From: Algoriphagus sp.
GTDB taxonomy: Bacteria > Bacteroidota > Bacteroidia > Cytophagales > Cyclobacteriaceae
DNA: 64,000 bases
Direction of reading: 5' to 3'
Assembly (NCBI GenBank): GCA_029945945.1
Contig: JAQSDM010000001.1
Span: 291,986 to 355,985, forward strand
A model generated the notes under the pieces. The model did no database searches, had not been told where the DNA came from, and worked only from the letters and a program-made list of their open reading frames with translations. The translations under genes and the position numbers were made by a program. This document shows positions 9,633 through 16,999 of the stretch, in pieces; position 1 is the first letter of the stretch; each line of letters begins with the position of its first letter.

Positions 9633-9639
9633 ATTGATC

Positions 9640-10698
9640 TTAGTTGTTTTTTTTATAATAATCCAAATACCACTCTGTGAAGGCCCTTACTCCGTCTTCA
9701 ATGGGAGTTGCAGGTTTGTAACCTGTGTCGCGGACCAAGTCAGTAACGTCAGCATGAGAAGCCGGAACATCTCCCGGCTGCAGCGGAAGCAAGTCCATTT
9801 TTGCTTTTTTGCCTAATCCTTTCTCAACAGCTTTGATGTAATCCATCAAAAGTACGGGGGATGAATTCCCGATATTATAGATCTTAAAAGGTACTCTGGA
9901 GCTTCCTGGGTCAGGATTTTTCGGATCAAAATCAGGATTGGGTTTCGCAGGTCTGTCTGCCACCTTCATCACACCGGCTACAATATCGTCCACGAATGTG
10001 AAGTCACGCTTCATCTTTCCATAGTTGAAAACCTGAATGGGTTCACCTTTCAGAATTGCCTCTGTAAAAAGGAATAAAGCCATATCAGGTCTTCCCCAAG
10101 GACCGTAAACGGTAAAGAATCGAAGGCCTGTTGTTGGGATTCCAAAGAGGTGACTGTAAGTATGGGCCATCAGCTCATTAGACTTTTTAGAAGCTGCGTA
10201 TAAGCTGATCGGATGATCTACTGAGTCAGAAGTGGAGAATGGAAGCTTTTCATTTGCCCCATAGACAGAGCTTGAACTGGCATAGACCAAATGTTTAACC
10301 GGATGATATCGACAAGCCTCCAGAATGTTTAAGAATGCAAGAATATTACTTTGAATGTAAACTTCCGGATGGGACAAAGAATACCTAACCCCTGCCTGAG
10401 CTGCCAGGTGAATTACCACATCAAATTTTTCGGCAGCAAAAAGAGCCATCACAGGTTCTTTTTCAGACAATTCCATCTGAACGAAACGGTATCCGGGATA
10501 AGTAGATGATTGAACTAATTGATTCCTCTCTATCTTCTCCTTGGGAATTCCCATATGATCCAATCGGGCATACTTAAGGTTGATATCGTAATAGTCGTTG
10601 ATAATGTCGAGTCCTACTACTTCCTCACCTCTTTCAAGCAACTTCTTGGCAAGATGAAAACCAATAAATCCGGCGGTTCCGGTAACCAAATATCGCAT
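9640..10698 (-). CDS. NAD-dependent epimerase, UDP-glucuronate 4-epimerase type
   Basis: The 352-residue protein has TGTAGFIGFHLAKKLL at the N-terminus and YAASKKSNELMAHTYSH carrying the YxxxK pair. DIINDYYDINLKYARLDHMG and FFTVYGPWGRPDMA are the form I associate with UDP-glucuronate 4-epimerases, which make UDP-galacturonate for capsule or O-antigen. Other UDP-sugar epimerases cannot be excluded. It sits in the middle of a minus-strand operon, 41 bases after the glycosyltransferase start and 7 bases before rfbB. Confidence 0.85.
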   Translation of the reverse strand: MRYLVTGTAGFIGFHLAKKLLERGEEVVGLDIINDYYDINLKYARLDHMGIPKEKIERNQLVQSSTYPGYRFVQMELSEKEPVMALFAAEKFDVVIHLAAQAGVRYSLSHPEVYIQSNILAFLNILEACRYHPVKHLVYASSSSVYGANEKLPFSTSDSVDHPISLYAASKKSNELMAHTYSHLFGIPTTGLRFFTVYGPWGRPDMALFLFTEAILKGEPIQVFNYGKMKRDFTFVDDIVAGVMKVADRPAKPNPDFDPKNPDPGSSRVPFKIYNIGNSSPVLLMDYIKAVEKGLGKKAKMDLLPLQPGDVPASHADVTDLVRDTGYKPATPIEDGVRAFTEWYLDYYKKNN

Positions 10699-10739
10699 AG
10701 AGGGTAAAAAAAACAGGTTTAATTTGATTTCAAATATAG

Positions 10740-11906
10740 CTATTCTGTGTGAGCAACTGCCCGCAGCTTTTCGTTATAAGTTTCTAAAATTTCTAGATGG
10801 ATTGCTTCTCTTGAATAGTTTTCCAATACTTCCTGGTAAAGATTTGCCGCTAATTGGGCCATTTTATCTCGCTTTACAAATGCAAATTCAAGAGCTTCTT
10901 TCAGGACCGCTCCATCTTTGACGGGGAAAATCAACCCTGTTTTCTGCTGGGTGATGAGGTCTGTATTCCCAATGATATCCGAGCAAATCACAGGTAATTG
11001 CATTGCCCCCGCTTCAAGCAACACATTGGGAAAACCTTCCCGATGGGACGGATGAACCAAAACATCTGCCAGCGCCATGTAATGAGCGACATGATCTGTC
11101 CAATCTATCTGGACGATTCGATGATTATCCCGAATCATCTGAATAGTTTCCATCGAAAGTGGATTCAGGTCCTGTTCAAAACTTCCCAGCAAAACCAGTT
11201 TGGACATACCTGCAATTTTTGAACCCAAGAAAGCCTGGACCAATTCTTCAATCCCTTTGTCTCGAACAAGCCTTCCTACTGAAAGGATGATAAAATCATC
11301 CTCTCCCGGCAAAATCCGCATCGTCGCGGCTACCAGGTGGTTTTCTTTGAGCACATCGCGATTGAATTTAGAAAAGTCAATTCCATTGGATGATCCTTTT
11401 CGGATGATATGAAGTTTTTCCGCAGAACAAAGTTTGTTCTCAAGTACAAATGACTTTAACCCTTTTGAATTAGGCCAAACTTCTGTGGCAAAATCGTATG
11501 TAAGTTTTTCTACGCGTTCCAGAATACTTTTCATTCCGCCTTCTGCAGCCATAAAAGGGATGCCCGCAAGCGTATGAATCCGAATTTTCACTCCGGCAAG
11601 TTTGGCAGCAATCATACCAAGCAAACCTGCTTTAGGGGTATGGGTATGGACAATGTCAGGCTGCTCCTGCTTAAATAATTGATAAAGTTTCCAAAGGCAG
11701 ACTAAATCCTGAAACGGAGTGATTTTTCGGGTAAAAGGAATGACTTCATGTCGGCAACCTTCTGCTTTCAAAACCTGGGGGATTTCTCTGCCATCTGCAC
11801 TGACCATGACCACATCCCAGCCATTTTCTTCCATGTATTTCATCTGCCCTGCGAGCAAAAGTTTGAGAGAAATCGGTACAGTTGTGATTCGGATTAGCTT
11901 AGGCAT
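10740..11906 (-). CDS. Glycosyltransferase family 4
   Basis: The protein is a GT-B fold glycosyltransferase. MPKLIRITTVPISLKLLLAG opens the acceptor half, IVHTHTPKAGLLGMIAAKLA lies near residue 85, ILSVGRLVRDKGIEELVQAF opens the nucleotide-sugar half, and EGFPNVLLEAGAMQLPVI gives the E-x7-E motif of GT4 enzymes. I start it at the ATG beginning MPKLIRI (11906) rather than eight residues upstream because GT4 proteins begin close to this strand. It is the first gene of the polysaccharide operon with the epimerase and rfbB. Confidence 0.88.
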   Translation of the reverse strand: MPKLIRITTVPISLKLLLAGQMKYMEENGWDVVMVSADGREIPQVLKAEGCRHEVIPFTRKITPFQDLVCLWKLYQLFKQEQPDIVHTHTPKAGLLGMIAAKLAGVKIRIHTLAGIPFMAAEGGMKSILERVEKLTYDFATEVWPNSKGLKSFVLENKLCSAEKLHIIRKGSSNGIDFSKFNRDVLKENHLVAATMRILPGEDDFIILSVGRLVRDKGIEELVQAFLGSKIAGMSKLVLLGSFEQDLNPLSMETIQMIRDNHRIVQIDWTDHVAHYMALADVLVHPSHREGFPNVLLEAGAMQLPVICSDIIGNTDLITQQKTGLIFPVKDGAVLKEALEFAFVKRDKMAQLAANLYQEVLENYSREAIHLEILETYNEKLRAVAHTE

Positions 11907-11998
11907 CAAAAATGATTTGTAAAAAGGCAAAGATAAGATTTTATAACGTTTTGGAATGTTGAATTATGCAATTAGCATTCCATTTAGGCCTATAAAAA

Positions 11999-12199
11999 TC
12001 AATCCCCTTCCTCCAATTCAAAAATCTCTTCAAGCCCAACTCCAAAGATCCTAGCAATTTTCAGGGCAAGAACGGTAGATGGAACATATTTCCCAGCTTC
12101 AATACTGTTGATTGTTTGGCGGGACACGGAGACTTTCTCAGCAAGATCCTGCTGCGTCATGTCTTTTTTTGCACGCTCTACTTTGATAGTATTTTTCAT
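11999..12199 (-). CDS. XRE-family helix-turn-helix regulator
   Basis: The 66-residue protein is essentially one HTH domain: MTQQDLAEKVSVSRQTINSI covers the turn and recognition helix, and KYVPSTVLALKIARIFGVGL the last helices. Short XRE proteins of this kind usually repress their own operon. Here it is the third gene of a tight operon, seven bases after the upstream membrane protein. The operon promoter holds a perfect palindrome (13101-13123), so autoregulation is likely, though that is inference. Confidence 0.9.
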   Translation of the reverse strand: MKNTIKVERAKKDMTQQDLAEKVSVSRQTINSIEAGKYVPSTVLALKIARIFGVGLEEIFELEEGD

Positions 12200-12206
12200 A
12201 TCCGGA

Positions 12207-12656
12207 TCAAAATGAGAGCATGCTTTTCTGCTGCTTGTAAAGTACCCATCTGAATCTCCCTATGAAAATCAATTGGATTGTAAACATGTTATAGCCCATA
12301 AATTCCAGGTAGCCAAAACCATAAAAAAGCAGGGTTCCCAGAATCAAAATGAAGGTATTTACATAGCAGGCCACCAACAATGATTCCAACCGAAGCTTTT
12401 GGATGTATTCATCTTCCTCTTTTTCTCTACTGAAAGCAATCAGAAACAACGAGATAAACACTCCGATCAAAGCAAATTCGTTGGTGAAGTTTTCTTTCGA
12501 ACTTACGAAGAAGCCATCTTCCTCGCGAAATTCAAATTCCAGCCAGGAAAACCCAAAACTCAGGTAGTTTTCTGCGAATAAAAGTGAGGCAAACGGAAGG
12601 AAAAGAATCCAACCGATTAACTGATACTGATGCGGAAGTAAGATTTTAGTAAGCAT
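12207..12656 (-). CDS. Small four-helix membrane protein, paralogue of its neighbour
   Basis: I do not recognise a named family. The 149-residue protein has about four predicted membrane helices (near 13-30, 62-76, 92-113 and 118-136). Between helices 2 and 3 lies SREKEEDEYIQKLRLESLL, which matches TREKVEDEMIKSFRLQAY at the same place in the upstream gene product; both fit REKxEDExI followed by an RL pair. The two genes look like an old tandem duplication. They are 18 bases apart and cotranscribed with the XRE regulator, so the likely role is something this regulator controls or senses at the membrane. Confidence 0.75.
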   Translation of the reverse strand: MLTKILLPHQYQLIGWILFLPFASLLFAENYLSFGFSWLEFEFREEDGFFVSSKENFTNEFALIGVFISLFLIAFSREKEEDEYIQKLRLESLLVACYVNTFILILGTLLFYGFGYLEFMGYNMFTIQLIFIGRFRWVLYKQQKSMLSF

Positions 12657-12674
12657 GGAAATAGCTGGTTTAGT

Positions 12675-13091
12675 TTAATTTTTTGAAGCAATATATTTCT
12701 GGTACTGAAATGCCGCATAGACATAAGCATTCAGAAGGAAAAGCACCAAATAGGCAGAAAATATCTCTGAAGTCAGTCTTCCAAATCGCAAATAATTCAC
12801 CATCATCAGCGCCGCTATCCCCCAAATCAGCCAATAAAATCCTGTTTGGTAGGCCTGAAGGCGAAAAGACTTTATCATCTCATCCTCCACTTTTTCACGC
12901 GTAAGATTTAATAGCCCAAATCCAATTGCCCAAAAACCATAAATAACCTGAGAGGTTTCGATTGGATTTGAATCCGGATTGACAAAGGCCAATCCAATCA
13001 CAAGGAAAACCGGCAACGGAAAAAATACATAGCCAAGTTTCTTCCATCCAAACGGCAAAAGTGGAACATTTAAAATTGATTTATCTTTCAT
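12675..13091 (-). CDS. Small four-helix membrane protein, first gene of the XRE operon
   Basis: No named family is recognised. The product (138 residues from the ATG at 13091) has about four membrane helices and the same charged inter-helix motif, REKVEDEMIKSFRL, as the next gene. The longer reading frame from 13112 would start inside the palindrome and overlap the -7 box, so the ATG for MKDKSILNVPLL is preferred. It leads a three-gene operon with its paralogue and an XRE repressor. Confidence 0.75.
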   Translation of the reverse strand: MKDKSILNVPLLPFGWKKLGYVFFPLPVFLVIGLAFVNPDSNPIETSQVIYGFWAIGFGLLNLTREKVEDEMIKSFRLQAYQTGFYWLIWGIAALMMVNYLRFGRLTSEIFSAYLVLFLLNAYVYAAFQYQKYIASKN

Positions 13092-13100
13092 AGGACAATT

Positions 13101-13123
13101 TTGTTTTACCAAATGTAAAACAA
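13101..13123. promoter_or_regulatory. Perfect palindrome, candidate XRE operator
   Basis: TTGTTTTAC (13101-13109) and GTAAAACAA (13115-13123) form a perfect 9-bp inverted repeat around a 5-base centre. The minus-strand -7 box TACATTTG (13110-13117) lies inside it. A dimeric repressor bound here would block the promoter of the operon that encodes the XRE protein. Confidence 0.65.
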
Positions 13124-13141
13124 ACTTTACTTTATGTCAAA
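13110..13141 (-). promoter_or_regulatory. Promoter of the membrane pair/XRE operon
   Basis: On the minus strand TTTG (13138-13141) is followed after 20 bases by TACATTTG (13110-13117), a full match to the Bacteroidota TTTG / TAnnTTTG consensus. The start codon at 13091 is about 20 bases further on. Confidence 0.7.
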
Positions 13142-13275
13142 ATATTTTTCCATATTTTTTTTATAGAATATTTTGAAAAGCTTTCATTTTGCTTCACTTT
13201 GATTAAGTTTTTTTCAAAAAAGCAGGTCCTTTGTTTACCTTTAAGCAACATTTACTGTCAAAAATTAGAATTTCC

Positions 13276-14076
13276 ATGATTTCAAAAATGAAAATAGCCA
13301 TCATCGGATGTGGTAACCTGGGTACATCTATCGCAAATGGTCTCCTGATGAGAGAAGATTTTGATCCGAAAAACCTTACACTCACCAAAAGAAACACAGC
13401 AAGTCTTGCAGAATTTGAAGCAAGAGGGGTGCATGTTCATACAGACAATCTTTCTGCAGCTCAATCTGCTGACATTATTCTTCTAGGTGTAAAGCCCTAT
13501 AATGTCTCCCCTATTCTTAAGGAAATAAAACCCGGGCTTGATCCTAAAAAGCAAATCATCATTTCCCTTGCTACCGGAATCACGCTGGAAGAAATGTATC
13601 AAATCATCGATCCATCAACGGTTACCTTCAGGGCCATGCCCAATATTGCGGCTGATATTCAGGAGTCCATTACATGTATTTGCGAGCAGCAAGCCAATCC
13701 TGTTCAGGTCGAGCTGGTTAAAGAACTCTTTGATGCAATTGGATTTACGATTCCAATAGATGAGAAATTGATGGAAGCAGCAACGGTGTTGGGAGCTTGT
13801 GGAATCGCTTATGTCCTGAGATTTATGCGTGCAATGATTCAGGGAGGAATCCAAATTGGATTTGATTCGGTGACGGCCAGCAAGATCGTTTTTCAAACTG
13901 TGAAAGGCGCATCTGAACTCATGATCCAACGAAATATGCACCCAGAAGAAGCGATCGACAAAGTAACAACCCCAAAAGGCTGTACAATAGTAGGTTTAAA
14001 TGAAATGGAGCATCAGGGCTTCAGTTCAGCAATGGTACGAGGCGTAATCGCCAGCTATGAAAAAATTGAAAAGTAA
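13276..14076 (+). CDS. proC: Pyrroline-5-carboxylate reductase
   Basis: The enzyme reduces 1-pyrroline-5-carboxylate to proline with NAD(P)H, the last step of proline synthesis. MKIAIIGCGNLGTSIANGLL is the Rossmann dinucleotide motif, ILLGVKPYNVSPILKEIKPG follows as in other P5C reductases, and GASELMIQ plus TTPKGCTIVGLNEME belong to the C-terminal dimerisation domain that binds substrate. The ATG at 13276 gives 266 residues, the normal family size; a longer frame from 13231 adds an implausible extension, and ATG 13288 is also possible. It is a single-gene unit. Confidence 0.92.
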   Translation: MISKMKIAIIGCGNLGTSIANGLLMREDFDPKNLTLTKRNTASLAEFEARGVHVHTDNLSAAQSADIILLGVKPYNVSPILKEIKPGLDPKKQIIISLATGITLEEMYQIIDPSTVTFRAMPNIAADIQESITCICEQQANPVQVELVKELFDAIGFTIPIDEKLMEAATVLGACGIAYVLRFMRAMIQGGIQIGFDSVTASKIVFQTVKGASELMIQRNMHPEEAIDKVTTPKGCTIVGLNEMEHQGFSSAMVRGVIASYEKIEK

Positions 14077-14201
14077 AATAATTGCTCAAAAAGTGGCCGG
14101 ACTGTTTTCATGAAATAATTAATATTAATAACGGTAAATTACCATAAGTTTAAAAAGGGATAATTTAAGGTTTATTTTTCTTTTAAATATTTTTAAAATA
14201 C

Positions 14202-14234
14202 TTGTTTTTATTTTAAATATTTTCCTTAGATTTG
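14202..14234 (+). promoter_or_regulatory. Candidate promoter with no ORF behind it
   Basis: TTG at 14202-14204 is followed after 22 bases by TAGATTTG at 14227-14234, a full TAnnTTTG -7 match. No coding region follows before the terminator at 14340. Confidence 0.4.
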
Positions 14235-14239
14235 TCGCG

Positions 14240-14376
14240 GGTGATAAACAACTTTTTACATTAAACTTTTTAAAAGAAACAATTTTTTAGAGGAAGGACT
14301 GTTTGGTACTTTTTCTTCCTTCCTTTAAATCAAAAAAAAATGCCCTCCGAAAAAATTTTTCGGAGGGCATTTTTTA
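14240..14376 (+). ncRNA. Candidate small RNA (hairpin plus terminator)
   Basis: Between the promoter-like element at 14202-14234 and the terminator at 14340-14376 lies a further hairpin: AGGAAGGA (14291-14298) pairs with TCCTTCCT (14317-14324) and extends five pairs outward. Promoter, structured middle and terminator without an ORF suggest a transcript of about 135 nucleotides. No known RNA family is recognised. The rest of the 322-base gap after proC is AT-rich and featureless. Confidence 0.3.
14340..14376. terminator. Strong symmetric terminator
   Basis: TGCCCTCCG pairs with CGGAGGGCA around an A/T centre (14341-14369) and has T-runs on both strands. It can end the tlpA operon on the minus strand and the candidate small RNA on the plus strand. 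Confidence 0.9.
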
Positions 14377-14398
14377 TATCCTTCTTGGATTGAAAACC

Positions 14399-15511
14399 TT
14401 ACTCGAACAGTTTAGCGAGTTTAGCTTCCAGTGCCGGACCTCTCAGATCTTTTGCAATGATCTTTCCGTCTGGGTCAAGCAAATAAGTAGCTGGGATTGC
14501 TTCGATCTGATACAATTCCGCTGCTGCAGAATTGAAATATTTCAAATCTGAAACCTGAGGCCAGGTAAGTCCATCGTCCTCGATTGCTTTTAACCAATCT
14601 TCTCTGGTACGATCAAGGGAAACTCCAAAAACCTCAAATCCTTTGTCTTTATATTGATTGTAAAGCCTGACAACATTTGGATTCTCTGCTCTGCATGGCT
14701 TGCACCAGGCTGCCCAGAAATCAATCATCACGTATTTACCTCTTAAGCTGGAAAGCTTTACCATTTCTCCCTCAGGATTTGGAAGCTCAAAATCCGGTGC
14801 AACCTGCCCAACAGACAATGGTCTCATCTCATCTAACTGGACTTTCATCGTCAGAATCATAGCCGTATTTGGATAATTCTCATTCAACCTTGCTACAAGC
14901 TCATCGATGAACGGAAAATCATTCTTTGGATTCAAAAGCCCAATCGCTGCGAGAGAAGAAAAACTATCTCCCATGCTTTCGATTACTTTCTTCACTTCTT
15001 CCGCCTGATTACCTTCAAGATTCATAGCCTCAGCTTGAATTTTCTTGATTGCTTCTGCGTCATTTTTACTCATGGCTTCATAATAAGCCTCATTGAGCTT
15101 ATTCACGTTGGCTTGATATTTCTCCATCATTGCCTCGATTTTCACCATTTCCTTGCTATCCTGAGATCCCTCGATGGCCAAACTGGTAGAATCAGCCAAA
15201 TCATACGAAACCTCCACATCGTCTTTGAACAGCGCAAGTCTGACAGACTTCTTTCCGTAAAGATTCAATTCATAAAAAGTCGGGGTATCCACAGCCAAAT
15301 CATACGTGAATTCGCCGGATTTATTTACTTCCAGCGTATCCAGTACTTTTGGGCGGCTGTCTGTAAACTGCGAAAGAATTACCAATCCCTCTGGAGCATT
15401 TGATAATTTTCCGGAAACTTTAACCATGCCATCTGTTTTGGATTCACTTTCACCGCAAGAGAAAAGTGCCATCAGGGCAACTACAATAATTACACTCATA
15501 GGGTACTTCAT
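14399..15511 (-). CDS. TlpA-like thioredoxin lipoprotein with DUF4369 domain
   Basis: The 370-residue protein has a lipoprotein signal (MALFSCGES; Cys near residue 19), an N-terminal beta-rich DUF4369-type domain (about 30-120), a helical linker and a C-terminal thioredoxin fold with WAAWCKPCRAENP as the CxxC site. Such proteins act in the periplasm as thiol-disulfide reductases, for example in cytochrome c maturation or redox defence. The gene starts five bases after gatB ends, so it is probably cotranscribed with alaS and gatB. Confidence 0.88.
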   Translation of the reverse strand: MKYPMSVIIVVALMALFSCGESESKTDGMVKVSGKLSNAPEGLVILSQFTDSRPKVLDTLEVNKSGEFTYDLAVDTPTFYELNLYGKKSVRLALFKDDVEVSYDLADSTSLAIEGSQDSKEMVKIEAMMEKYQANVNKLNEAYYEAMSKNDAEAIKKIQAEAMNLEGNQAEEVKKVIESMGDSFSSLAAIGLLNPKNDFPFIDELVARLNENYPNTAMILTMKVQLDEMRPLSVGQVAPDFELPNPEGEMVKLSSLRGKYVMIDFWAAWCKPCRAENPNVVRLYNQYKDKGFEVFGVSLDRTREDWLKAIEDDGLTWPQVSDLKYFNSAAAELYQIEAIPATYLLDPDGKIIAKDLRGPALEAKLAKLFE

Positions 15512-15516
15512 ATTGG

Positions 15517-16977
15517 TTAGTTTTCTAATAGTTCTGTCAATAGTTTGGTAGCGACTTTTGGGTCTGCTTTGCCATGGGATTTCTTCATCACCATACCCAT
15601 AAACATCGCCATCAGGCCTTTTTTACCAGATCGATACTCTTCTACTTTAGCAGTATTTTCAGCCAATACGCTTTCCACGATTGGTTTCAGGGAAGACTCA
15701 TCACTTTGCTGAATCAGGTTCAGTTGCAGCGCGATTGCAAGCGGACTTGCATTTCCTCCTTTCAGCATCTCAGGATATACTTTTTGCGAGGCTACTGAGA
15801 AGCTTACTTTTCCGTCATCTACCAGTTTGATCAGCTCTGCCAATGCATCCGATTTGATCGGGAAGTCATCGATATGCAGTGTCAATTCATTCAGATAGGA
15901 CTTTACAGGACCCATTGTCCAGTTGGACGCAGCTTTGTAATTATTCGTTTTGGTACACAACTCATCGAAAAACAAAGCAATTTCTTTTGATTCAGAAAGA
16001 ACGCCTGCGTCGTAATCCGGCAATCCGTAAACGTTCACAAACTTCTCGTGCAACTCTCTCGGTAAGGCTGGCATGGTGACTTTCACACTGTTCAACCATT
16101 CTTCCGAGATAAAAATCGGACTTAAATCCGGCTCCGGGAAATATCTGTAATCGTTCAGATCTTCTTTGGTACGCATGCTTGCCGTAGTACCTGTACCTGC
16201 GTCAAAAGTTCTTGTTTCAGAGATAATCTCCACTCCCTGCTCGAGCAATTCTATCTGACGCTCCACCTCATGTTCGATTGCCCGAGTCACATTTCGGAAG
16301 GAGTTCATATTTTTCACTTCAACTTTCTTTCCGTATTCAGCAGCGCCTTTCAGCATGATCGAAACGTTGGCATCGCAGCGAAGGGAACCTTCTTCCATGT
16401 TTCCATCGCAAATATCGAGGTATTTAACCAGTTTTTTGATTTCCGTCAGGAAAGCATAAGCCTCCTCAGAAGTCCTCATGTCAGGCTCAGATACAATCTC
16501 AATGAGTGGAGTACCGGCACGGTTGAAATCAACCAAAGTGTCGGTTTCTCCGGCCAGGTGCATTGACTTTCCTGCATCCTCTTCCATGTGGATTCTGGTC
16601 AGCTGCACACTCTTGGTAGTTCCGTCAGGCATTGTGATTGGAACTATTCCGCCTACGCAGACCGGATTTTTATCCTGTGTGATCTGGTAGCCTTTCGGAA
16701 GATCGGGATAGAAGTAGTTCTTTCTTGCGAAAATATTGAATCGAGTGATTTCAGAATGACAAGCCAGTCCCATTCTTATTGCAAATTCCACTGCCTTTTT
16801 ATTGACTTTGGGAAGTGTGCCGGGATGGCCAAGCGTGATGACTGAAATCTGAGTGTTGGGTAAGTTACCGTACTCCGTAGAGTCAGAAGCGTACATTTTG
16901 CTTACAGTCAAAAGCTGGGCATGCACTTCGAGACCTATGACCAACTGATATTTATTTCTTATTTCTTCGCTAAGCAT
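15517..16977 (-). CDS. gatB: Aspartyl/glutamyl-tRNA(Asn/Gln) amidotransferase subunit B
   Basis: GatB is the kinase-transferase subunit of GatCAB, which amidates Glu-tRNA(Gln) or Asp-tRNA(Asn). YQLVIGLEVHAQLLTVSKMY, ITLGHPGTLPKVNKKAVEFA and LTRIHMEEDAGKSMH are diagnostic for the catalytic cradle, and a YqeY-like helical tail domain follows. Starting at MLSEEIRNKY (16977) gives 486 residues, the usual length; the longer frame to 17028 would overlap alaS. It is 22 bases downstream of alaS and 5 bases upstream of the TlpA gene. Confidence 0.95.
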   Translation of the reverse strand: MLSEEIRNKYQLVIGLEVHAQLLTVSKMYASDSTEYGNLPNTQISVITLGHPGTLPKVNKKAVEFAIRMGLACHSEITRFNIFARKNYFYPDLPKGYQITQDKNPVCVGGIVPITMPDGTTKSVQLTRIHMEEDAGKSMHLAGETDTLVDFNRAGTPLIEIVSEPDMRTSEEAYAFLTEIKKLVKYLDICDGNMEEGSLRCDANVSIMLKGAAEYGKKVEVKNMNSFRNVTRAIEHEVERQIELLEQGVEIISETRTFDAGTGTTASMRTKEDLNDYRYFPEPDLSPIFISEEWLNSVKVTMPALPRELHEKFVNVYGLPDYDAGVLSESKEIALFFDELCTKTNNYKAASNWTMGPVKSYLNELTLHIDDFPIKSDALAELIKLVDDGKVSFSVASQKVYPEMLKGGNASPLAIALQLNLIQQSDESSLKPIVESVLAENTAKVEEYRSGKKGLMAMFMGMVMKKSHGKADPKVATKLLTELLEN

Positions 16978-16999
16978 TACAGCTTGATTTTTCTGATTT

